From NCBI GenBank assembly GCA_003447535.1, contig DLYY01000185.1, positions 1 through 23,722 of the forward strand: 23,722 nt of DNA. The letters are read 5' to 3'. Both the position numbers and the translations under genes were made by a program. This document shows positions 6,622 through 13,185 of this stretch, piece after piece. Numbering within the stretch: position 1 is the first letter of the stretch; each line of letters opens with the position of its first letter. Source of the stretch: Bacteroidota bacterium (GTDB taxonomy: Bacteria > Bacteroidota > Bacteroidia > Chitinophagales > UBA8649). Under the pieces are notes generated by a model. That model was given only the letters and a program-made list of their open reading frames with translations. It had not been told where the DNA came from and did not search any database.

Positions 6622-8772
6622 ATGACTGCTACACCACGATCAAGAGATACGTTTCTACGCATAGAAAAAGAGAATGGCATCGCTACCCTATGGCTAGACC
6701 ATCAAGAAGAGAAAATGAATGTAGTTTCTCCGGATATGATGGAAGCCTTGGAATCTGTTTTCGTTGAACTAGAAACTGATGATAGTATACAGGGAGCTGT
6801 GATCATTTCTGCGAAAAAAGACTTTATTGCCGGTGCTGATATCAAATCCTTTGCTATTAAAAAGAAAGGGGATTTTGAACCCATTCAGCGACGTGGCCAC
6901 GAAGGGCTTGCACGACTTGAAAATAGCAAAAAGCCTATTGTAGCGGCCATCCATGGAACAGCCTACGGCCTAGGCGTTGAGCTACCCCTCGCCTGCCATG
7001 CGCGTGTCGCGACCAATCATCCCTCCACAAAACTTGCGCTTCCCGAAGTCAAGCTTGGTTTACTCCCCGGAGGAGGAGGTACCCAGCGTCTTCCTCGATT
7101 AGTGGGTATTCAAAAGGCCTTGGATATGATGCTAACGGGTAAAAACATCTTTGCTCGTCCTGCTCAAAAAATGGGTTTAGTGGATGTGCTTACCGACCAT
7201 CATAAACTCCATACAGTAGCCGTTCAACTTTGCCAAAAGATGGTTGAAGGAAAGTGGCAGCGAAAGAAAGTAAAGAAGTCCTTAATCAATCGATTGCTTG
7301 ATAATACATCACTTGGTCAAGGCATTGTCGTTTCGCAGGCCAAGAAAATGTCTGCTAAACAAACGCAAGGGAATTATCCAGCCGTCCCTGCTATTATAGA
7401 TTGCGCTGAAACAGGACTGAAGAAAGGCTTGACCGCAGGCTACGAAAAAGAGCTCGAGTATTTTGAAGCCCTAATGCTTACTCCTGAGAGTGCTGCGTTA
7501 CGCTACCTCTTTTTTGCTATGTCAGCCAACAAGAAGAATCCTTACAGCGCGACTTTCTCAGAGCTCAATACGCTAGGAATGATTGGTGCTGGATTTATGG
7601 GAGCGGGAATTGCCGAGGTGAGTATCAATAAAGGCATTGATGTTTTGCTAAAAGACATTGCCCCTGAAGGGATTGAAAAAGCTCGCCAAGGAATCTATAA
7701 GGGTATTAAGAAGAAGCTTTCGAGAAAAGCAATGCGCAAAATAGATGCTGAAGCTACCATGGGAAGGCTCAGTGGCAAGTTAGATTATACCGACTTTGAA
7801 CATTGTGATATCATAATTGAGGCTGTACTTGAGAAGATGGATCTTAAAAAGAGGATCATCGACGACATTCAAGACCATGGCAATCCAGACGTTGTTATTG
7901 CTTCAAATACTTCCTCACTATCCCTAACTGAAATGGCTAACCATGCTAAACGTCCAGAGAAGGTGATTGGCATGCATTACTTCTCCCCTGTTCCTAAAAT
8001 GCCGCTCCTGGAGATTGTCAAAACTGATAAAACGTCAGAAGAAACCATTGCGGCTTGCTATGATTTCGGTGTACGGCAAGGTAAAACGGTAATCGTGGTC
8101 AATGATGGACCTGGATTCTATGTAAACCGCATCTTAGCTCCCTATCTCAATGAATGCTTGCTCATGATTGACGAAGGACTTAAAATCGATGTAATCGATA
8201 AGACCTTTAAGAAGCTCGGCTTTCCCGTTGGACCCATTTCATTATTAGATGAAGTGGGACTTGACATCGCAGCCCATGTCGCGCAATCTGCTGAAGAGGC
8301 ATTAATGAGAGAGCGCGAAGGCTTTGTAGCGAGTGATTCCACAAAGCGAATGTATGAGGCTGGAAGGCTTGGAAAGAAAAACGGCCAAGGTTTCTATCAA
8401 TACAAAGAGGTCAAGGGACGTAAGAAGAAGACCGGAGTAGATCCTAAAGCCTACGATTTCTTTAAAGGCGATGGTGACAAGCACCTTGAACGAAGTATAA
8501 TCGAAGACCGCGCCCTATTACTTATGATTAACGAAGCGGTTATGTGTCTTGAAGAGGGAATTATTAGTTCAGCTGACGATGGAAACATTGGAGCTGTGTT
8601 TGGCATCGGCTTTCTGCCCTTCTTTGCTGGACCCTTCCGATACATTGATCACTTTGGGGCTCAGCATATCGTTGAGCGTATGAATTCGTTAGAAGCGCAA
8701 TACGGTCCAAAGTTTACTCCTCGTCCTATGCTTGTAGAGTATGCTGAGCATGGGAAGGAGTTTATGGCATAG
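6622..8772 (+). CDS. fadJ: Multifunctional enoyl-CoA hydratase / 3-hydroxyacyl-CoA dehydrogenase, FadJ/HADHA type
   Basis: 716 residues from the ATG at 6622. That start lies two bases after the thiolase stop; a start at 6565 would overlap fadI out of frame and add an unconserved tail. The N-terminal crotonase domain (1-190) hydrates enoyl-CoA, with oxyanion-hole AGADIKSF and catalytic E120 (GLGVELPLACH) and E142 (LPEVKLGLLPGGGGTQR). From about 318 the NAD-binding dehydrogenase follows, with the GAGFMGAG loop at 322-329. Catalytic H452 is in GMHYFSPVPKMPLLE, and NDGPGFYVNR leads to the C-terminal dehydrogenase domains. Both active sites look intact. It likely works with the adjacent thiolase. 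The YGLGVE segment replaces the more common GGGxE, a mild variant. Confidence 0.93.
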   Translation: MTATPRSRDTFLRIEKENGIATLWLDHQEEKMNVVSPDMMEALESVFVELETDDSIQGAVIISAKKDFIAGADIKSFAIKKKGDFEPIQRRGHEGLARLENSKKPIVAAIHGTAYGLGVELPLACHARVATNHPSTKLALPEVKLGLLPGGGGTQRLPRLVGIQKALDMMLTGKNIFARPAQKMGLVDVLTDHHKLHTVAVQLCQKMVEGKWQRKKVKKSLINRLLDNTSLGQGIVVSQAKKMSAKQTQGNYPAVPAIIDCAETGLKKGLTAGYEKELEYFEALMLTPESAALRYLFFAMSANKKNPYSATFSELNTLGMIGAGFMGAGIAEVSINKGIDVLLKDIAPEGIEKARQGIYKGIKKKLSRKAMRKIDAEATMGRLSGKLDYTDFEHCDIIIEAVLEKMDLKKRIIDDIQDHGNPDVVIASNTSSLSLTEMANHAKRPEKVIGMHYFSPVPKMPLLEIVKTDKTSEETIAACYDFGVRQGKTVIVVNDGPGFYVNRILAPYLNECLLMIDEGLKIDVIDKTFKKLGFPVGPISLLDEVGLDIAAHVAQSAEEALMREREGFVASDSTKRMYEAGRLGKKNGQGFYQYKEVKGRKKKTGVDPKAYDFFKGDGDKHLERSIIEDRALLLMINEAVMCLEEGIISSADDGNIGAVFGIGFLPFFAGPFRYIDHFGAQHIVERMNSLEAQYGPKFTPRPMLVEYAEHGKEFMA

Positions 8773-8793
8773 TGGCAAAAATCAATGTTGTTT

Positions 8794-8835
8794 GGGATAG
8801 GCCCACCACATCCCGCCTCCCTACGGGGAAGATCT
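8794..8835. repeat. GC-rich hairpin-forming segment after fadJ
   Basis: Two mutually exclusive short stems share CCC at 8812-8814: GGGAT (8794-8798) with ATCCC (8810-8814), and CCCG (8812-8815) with CGGG (8824-8827). No T-run follows, so this is not a canonical intrinsic terminator. The 35 bases from 8801 show partial similarity (22 of 35 by eye) to the segment at 21124-21158. Otherwise the 175-base fadJ-era spacer holds only the era promoter region. Confidence 0.3.
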
Positions 8836-8935
8836 AGATTCCTTTTGATATGGTCAAGGCAGAATTAGAATATGGAGTATTTGGTTTCGTAAATAGTATT
8901 AAAGCCTCCCTACCAATTCATGACTGCGCATTACC

Positions 8936-8943
8936 TATCTTTG
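8936..8943 (+). promoter_or_regulatory. Perfect -7 box (TATCTTTG) immediately before era
   Basis: TATCTTTG matches all fixed positions of the Bacteroidota -7 consensus TAnnTTTG. Only four bases separate it from the era GTG start, so transcription would begin at or within a base or two of the start codon. No TTG at the -33 position is obvious. Confidence 0.5.
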
Positions 8944-8947
8944 TGCG

Positions 8948-9853
8948 GTGAGCAATACCTCATCTAATCATAAGGCTGGATATGTAAACATTATCGGCCT
9001 ACCGAATGCAGGGAAGTCTACCTTGATGAACGCCCTACTTGGAGAGAACCTAAGTATCGTAACCCGAAAGGCACAAACCACTCGTCATCGTATTCTTGGA
9101 ATGTATAATGATGATGAGCACCAAATTATCTTCTCTGATACACCAGGATGGATTCTTGAGCCTGCTTATGCTTTGCAACAGGATATGAATAATGCTGTTT
9201 TACAGACTTTTGAAGACGGAGACCTTACCCTAATGCTGACCGAAGTCAATCGATCATTACCTTGGGAAGGTAGCTTTCTTGAAAAGGTCCAGAGCGTAAA
9301 GACCCCTATTGTTATTGTGGTTAACAAAACAGACTTAGTAAAAGACGAGGCATTGTTGTTTGAGCAAGTAAAGATTTGGAAGGAGCGAATCCCTACTTGC
9401 GAAGTGTTTCCTGTATCCGCGCTCAATCAACACAATACCGAGGAGTTGAGGAAGTTTATTTTGTCGAAAATTCCTCACCATGCACCTTATTTCAACAAAG
9501 AACATCTTTCTGACCAAAACGAACGATTCTTTGCCTCTGAAATCATTCGAGAGCAGATATTAGAACTCTTTCATGAAGAGATTCCCTATGCTTGCCAGGT
9601 CGAGATTATCGCCTTTAAGGAAGAAGAGAAGCTCTTGCGTATTAGCGCTGAAATCTTCGTGGAGCGTGATTCCCAAAAGAGAATCATTATCGGCAAACAG
9701 GGGTCTAGTCTCAAAAAGCTTGGAATTGCCTCTCGAAAGAAGCTTGAATCCTTCTTTGGAAAGCAGATCTATGTGGAGACCCACATTAAAGTGCGTGCCA
9801 ATTGGAGAAATAGTGAACATTGGCTGAGACAGTTTGGTTATCGAAAATCGTAA
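8948..9853 (+). CDS. era: GTPase Era, 16S rRNA maturation factor
   Basis: 301 residues. Binds the 3' end of 16S rRNA and the 30S subunit during ribosome assembly. The G1 P-loop GLPNAGKS is at 17-24, followed by the switch threonines (KAQTTRHR), G3 DTPG at 64-67 and G4 NKTD at 126-129. The C-terminal KH domain includes the RNA-binding IIGKQGSSLKKLG loop. The start is GTG at 8948: the conserved HKAGYVNIIG segment begins at residue 8, and no in-frame ATG lies between. A perfect -7 box ends five bases upstream, so the transcript may be leaderless or nearly so. It is followed by der 12 bases after its stop, a pairing that suggests co-expression of two ribosome-assembly GTPases. Confidence 0.96.
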   Translation: MSNTSSNHKAGYVNIIGLPNAGKSTLMNALLGENLSIVTRKAQTTRHRILGMYNDDEHQIIFSDTPGWILEPAYALQQDMNNAVLQTFEDGDLTLMLTEVNRSLPWEGSFLEKVQSVKTPIVIVVNKTDLVKDEALLFEQVKIWKERIPTCEVFPVSALNQHNTEELRKFILSKIPHHAPYFNKEHLSDQNERFFASEIIREQILELFHEEIPYACQVEIIAFKEEEKLLRISAEIFVERDSQKRIIIGKQGSSLKKLGIASRKKLESFFGKQIYVETHIKVRANWRNSEHWLRQFGYRKS

Positions 9854-9865
9854 ATTGCACCCTAT

Positions 9866-11176
9866 ATGCATACTGTAGCAATTGTAGGTCGTCCCAATGT
9901 GGGCAAGTCTACCCTTTTTAACCGATTAATCGGTGAACGAAAATCCATCGTCGACGATGTCAGTGGTGTGACAAGAGACCGTATCTACGGAGAATTCGAA
10001 TGGGGTGGTAGAAATTTCAACCTGATTGATACGGGTGGTTTTGTATCGCACTCCAATGAGATGTTTGAAAAGCGTATTCGCGAGCAGGTTAAGATTGCGA
10101 TGCAAGAGGCACACGCTTTACTCTTTGTAGTAGATGTAACCACAGGCATTACTGATTTAGATGATCAGCTTGCGCGCCTATTACATCAGAGTGACAAGGC
10201 CGTTCATGTTGTGGTGAATAAAGTAGATAATAGCCAGCGTCTTTATGATTCTAGTGAATTTTACGGAATGGGTTTCGAAACGATCTATCCTATATCGGCA
10301 ATTAATGGTTCGGGATCCGGTGAGTTACTGGAAGCCGTGATTGAGAGTATCCCCGATGATGATACCGATGAGAATTTAGAAGAAGGTCTCCCCCGTATTG
10401 CGGTTATTGGTCAGCCAAACGTTGGGAAATCATCGCTGGTCAACTTATTCATCGGAGAAGAGCGACAAATTGTAACAGAAATAGCAGGGACAACACGAGA
10501 CTCTACCCATACTAGATTTAATAAATTTGACCGGGATATAATCTTAATTGATACTGCAGGGATTCGGAAGAAATCAAAGGTGCACGAAGACCTTGAGTTC
10601 TATTCGGTTATTCGTGCAGTAAAAGCCATGGATGAGGCTGACGTATGTGTCTTGATGCTAGACGCTACTAAAGGAATTACTGCGCAAGATGTAAGCATTT
10701 TTAGTGTTGCAGCGCGCAAGAAAAAGGGAATTCTCATCGTTGTAAACAAGTGGGACTTAATCGAAAAAGAAACGAATACAGCACGTGATTATGAAAAAGA
10801 ACTCATCGAGCGAATTGCTCCTTTTCGGGATGTACCTATTGTCTTTGCATCCGTGCACGATAAACAACGCACATTGAAAATTCTTGATGCAGCGATTGAC
10901 GTCTTTGAGAATGTCAAAAGACGCATTACCACATCTAAACTCAACAATGTGATGCAGGAGATACTCAAACGCTTTCCACCACCAGTGGTTAAAGGAAAAA
11001 ATCCTGCTATTAAATATGTAACGCAATTGCCTACGCCTTTTCCTGCCTTTGCATTTTTTGGTAAGCACCCGAGATATATCAAGCAAAACTATCGCAACTA
11101 CTTAGAGAATAAAATGAGAGAAAAATTTGACTTTAAAGGGGCCCCTATTCAAATTTATTTCAGAGAAAAAGGATAA
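9866..11176 (+). CDS. der: GTPase Der (EngA), 50S subunit assembly
   Basis: 436 residues, typical length. Der carries two tandem GTPase domains and a KH-like C-terminal domain and is needed for 50S maturation. The first P-loop GRPNVGKST is at 8-16, with DTGG and NKVD motifs in domain 1. The second P-loop GQPNVGKSS starts at 182, with DTAGIRKKSK and VNKWDL in domain 2. The acidic linker between domains (DDDTDENLEEGLP, about 169-181) is characteristic. The KH-like tail ends in FFGKHPRYIKQNYRNYLENKMREKFDFKG, a conserved family end rendered here in short form by its pattern FDFKGAPIQI. It is cotranscribed with era, and a short secreted protein gene starts 10 bases after its stop. Confidence 0.96.
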   Translation: MHTVAIVGRPNVGKSTLFNRLIGERKSIVDDVSGVTRDRIYGEFEWGGRNFNLIDTGGFVSHSNEMFEKRIREQVKIAMQEAHALLFVVDVTTGITDLDDQLARLLHQSDKAVHVVVNKVDNSQRLYDSSEFYGMGFETIYPISAINGSGSGELLEAVIESIPDDDTDENLEEGLPRIAVIGQPNVGKSSLVNLFIGEERQIVTEIAGTTRDSTHTRFNKFDRDIILIDTAGIRKKSKVHEDLEFYSVIRAVKAMDEADVCVLMLDATKGITAQDVSIFSVAARKKKGILIVVNKWDLIEKETNTARDYEKELIERIAPFRDVPIVFASVHDKQRTLKILDAAIDVFENVKRRITTSKLNNVMQEILKRFPPPVVKGKNPAIKYVTQLPTPFPAFAFFGKHPRYIKQNYRNYLENKMREKFDFKGAPIQIYFREKG

Positions 11177-11186
11177 CATAATAACC

Positions 11187-11882
11187 ATGTCTTATACCAA
11201 TCGTTTTCTTGGACTGCTTCTCGCAGCTATTTTTCTTCCATCATTAATTAGTGCTCAGTGTGAGACCTTATCCATTCCTTATTCCTCTTCGGTAAAAGAA
11301 GGAGGAAAGCTCGTTTATCAAGGGCCACAAATATTTGGCTTAGGTTGGGAAGAGAATGGTGCTATGGCCTTTATGGTGCATGGAGTACATCAATCTACCC
11401 AGACTCAATACTCTTTGATTCTCGTCCAGGATATGGTCACAGATAATAAGATTGAGATGTTATACCTCGATAAGGATGTTGATGCGTCATACATACATGA
11501 TCCTTGTTCTGTAATGGAACGTAGTGATGTCAAAGAAAAACTAAAAAAGCATAAGATTCAATCGAGTGAATTAGGAGTTTTTCATGCGACTCGCATGTAC
11601 ACTCCTTATCAGTTTAAACTTGTTGTAGAACCTACACGATTTGCTTGTTCCGCCGGTGAGAAGGTCGATGCGTCGAAATATGCTTTAAATTTTTACCGAG
11701 GAGAAGAGTTTATCAAAACAATAGGTAGCGACGTAGGTGGAGAGGAGCATTTGAATATTCTAGGCTACATATCCTCTCCCCTCGAAGATCGTCTTGCTGT
11801 AATCGTTGAGACACAAATGACAGCATGCGGCAAAGACAAGACCTTTGCGGATATAGCCATCTACGGTTGTAAGGTGAACTAA
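11187..11882 (+). CDS. Secreted protein of unknown function
   Basis: 231 residues from the ATG at 11187. A start at 11127 would overlap der and bury the signal peptide behind 20 extra residues. The N-terminus MSYTNRFLGLLLAAIFL with likely cleavage after LISA is a clear Sec signal peptide. The C following Q is not preceded by a lipobox, so it is not an obvious lipoprotein. The mature part is about 205 residues with five or six cysteines (QCE, DPCS, FACS, ACGK, YGCK), which may form disulfides in the periplasm. The sequence looks mainly beta. I recognise no family and see no T9SS sorting tail. It lies 10 bases after der and is probably the last gene of the era-der transcript, although its function need not be related. 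Confidence 0.85.
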   Translation: MSYTNRFLGLLLAAIFLPSLISAQCETLSIPYSSSVKEGGKLVYQGPQIFGLGWEENGAMAFMVHGVHQSTQTQYSLILVQDMVTDNKIEMLYLDKDVDASYIHDPCSVMERSDVKEKLKKHKIQSSELGVFHATRMYTPYQFKLVVEPTRFACSAGEKVDASKYALNFYRGEEFIKTIGSDVGGEEHLNILGYISSPLEDRLAVIVETQMTACGKDKTFADIAIYGCKVN

Positions 11883-11883
11883 A

Positions 11884-11896
11884 GCGATTTTATCGC
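11884..11896. terminator. Weak hairpin in 7-base convergent gap
   Basis: GCGAT-TTT-ATCGC forms a 5-bp stem between the stop of the rightward secreted-protein gene and the stop of the leftward micro-ORF. It overlaps the micro-ORF stop. It lacks a clear T-run on either side, so bidirectional termination is only possible, not shown. Confidence 0.2.
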
Positions 11897-12024
11897 ATAA
11901 GCCAATAAACCAATAAGCCTCCAAAAATCAGGCCTTTCAGAAACGAAAGGTATACGATGCCCAAGTCGGAAATCTTCCATTTTTCCTTCAGCCATGCTAT
12001 TCTTCGTCGTTGAAATTCAAACAT
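11890..12024 (-). CDS. 44-residue single-span membrane peptide, stop-start coupled to esterase gene
   Basis: ATG at 12024-12022, TAA at 11892-11890. The ATG follows the TAA of the upstream esterase gene with no intervening base, an arrangement that suits translational coupling by terminating ribosomes. The product has a basic N-terminus (FEFQRRRIAWLKEKWK, residues 2-17) and one hydrophobic span at about 21-43 (LGIVYLSFLKGLIFGGLLV and following). The positive-inside rule predicts the N-terminus is cytoplasmic. The LKEKWK-hydrophobic pattern recalls short Bacteroidota membrane proteins I have seen, but I cannot name a family. The case rests on the coupled start, the sensible topology and near-complete use of the space between neighbours. 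Chance is still possible for 44 codons. Confidence 0.6.
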   Translation of the reverse strand: MFEFQRRRIAWLKEKWKISDLGIVYLSFLKGLIFGGLLVYWLMR

Positions 12025-13176
12025 TTATTCTTTGTTGTAGTAGGCTAAAATTTTCAGGTTTTGGTTATAACATCTTACTTGGATGTAATAGATTCCAGCA
12101 GGTTCGTCTATTGCAAAACTATTCTGATGATGCCTTTGGATTTCACAAGTTTGTCCAAGGGAATTTATAACTGAAACTTCTGCTTGCTCAGGGAGATTGG
12201 TTAAGCGAAATGATGAGGCTTGTGCATTAGTTATCAACTGAATGGCTTTGGGATCAAAGAGATTTTCTGAAGAAAGAGGAAAAGTACAGTCCTCTAGAAA
12301 GGTTCTTATGTATTCCAATTGCGATTCATTGGCTCCATGGAATGCATTACCTCTTATGTGGTATACCTCCTGCTCCGGATAGGAATATTCAAAAATTAAT
12401 GGAAGCCCTATAGGACTTCCCATCATACCACTTATCATGGAGCCACTGTAACCCTTGTATTGTGCTATTGTATAGGCTGCCTCCTCTGCTGGAATAAAGT
12501 CCACACCTACAGGAGATACTCCGCCATTGTAAGGAATTATAGGGTCATTATCATTGCAAATGCTGAGGTATGCTCTTGATGTGTTTGGGTTTGAAATTTC
12601 ATTGTAGCCGCAATTGGGTAATGTAGTGTCAGTTGTTCCTGAAGGCTTGTAAAATGAAGTATCATGATATTGATTCGTATTAAGCTGAGATACAATGGCA
12701 ACGATTTTATCAACGCCTACATTATCATTTTCAATAAAAAGTCTATTGGCTAAGGCTGCACCGTTTGATGAACCTAGTATGCGGATTTCCTCAGGATTTA
12801 TATTGGCAAAGGTTTGTAAGGTATCAATCAGCGATCCAATAAATTCTTTATCCGGAGCATCACTATTCTCTTCACAAATATTCCAGCTGTTTTGATAACC
12901 TGACGGGGCAACAAGGATATGGCAAGATAATACACTACTGAATTGGTTGATCATTTGGTCGCCATTTCCTCCGTTTCCATGAAGAAGTATGCAGACTGGA
13001 TAGCCTCCTTCCGGCGCAACTCCTCCATTATCTGGGACATATAGAGATACAGGGAAGTAGTAACCACTTGGTTCTTGAGACCAAGTAAAGAATTGATCGA
13101 GATTGGTCGAACTGCTCAGCTCTTGGCCATAAAGCGTTTGACAGAGCATACAAAGTAAAAGAAGTCTAGTTTTCAA
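12025..13176 (-). CDS. Secreted alpha/beta-hydrolase esterase with T9SS type A sorting domain (TTG start)
   Basis: 383 residues. A signal peptide MKTRLLLLCMLCQTLYG is followed by an alpha/beta-hydrolase of the secreted esterase / polyhydroxybutyrate-depolymerase-like class. The probable triad is S137 in GSSNG, D211 in NDNDP and H280 in NAFHG, with the oxyanion segment LLHGNGGNG. The last 70 residues look like a Por/T9SS type A sorting domain (VSVINSLGQ ... GIYYIQVR ... LKILAY), so the enzyme should cross the outer membrane. The start is TTG at 13176: an in-frame TAG sits two codons upstream, and the next ATG (codon 10) would cut the signal peptide. It follows an M1 peptidase gene by 9 bases, suggesting joint export of degradative enzymes. 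The substrate is unknown. Confidence 0.86.
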   Translation of the reverse strand: MKTRLLLLCMLCQTLYGQELSSSTNLDQFFTWSQEPSGYYFPVSLYVPDNGGVAPEGGYPVCILLHGNGGNGDQMINQFSSVLSCHILVAPSGYQNSWNICEENSDAPDKEFIGSLIDTLQTFANINPEEIRILGSSNGAALANRLFIENDNVGVDKIVAIVSQLNTNQYHDTSFYKPSGTTDTTLPNCGYNEISNPNTSRAYLSICNDNDPIIPYNGGVSPVGVDFIPAEEAAYTIAQYKGYSGSMISGMMGSPIGLPLIFEYSYPEQEVYHIRGNAFHGANESQLEYIRTFLEDCTFPLSSENLFDPKAIQLITNAQASSFRLTNLPEQAEVSVINSLGQTCEIQRHHQNSFAIDEPAGIYYIQVRCYNQNLKILAYYNKE

Positions 13177-13185
13177 GATCTAAAC

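Noticed and set aside
8784..8867. 27-codon ATG frame in the fadJ-era spacer
   Set aside because: It is short and runs through the hairpin-forming GC-rich segment, with no coupling or hydrophobic pattern to support translation.
10757..11086. 109-codon leftward open frame opposite der
   Set aside because: It is a shadow of the conserved der coding sequence with no sensible protein features.
11127..11186. Upstream start for the secreted protein inside der
   Set aside because: It would hide the signal peptide behind 20 residues read from der in another frame; the ATG at 11187 gives a normal signal peptide.
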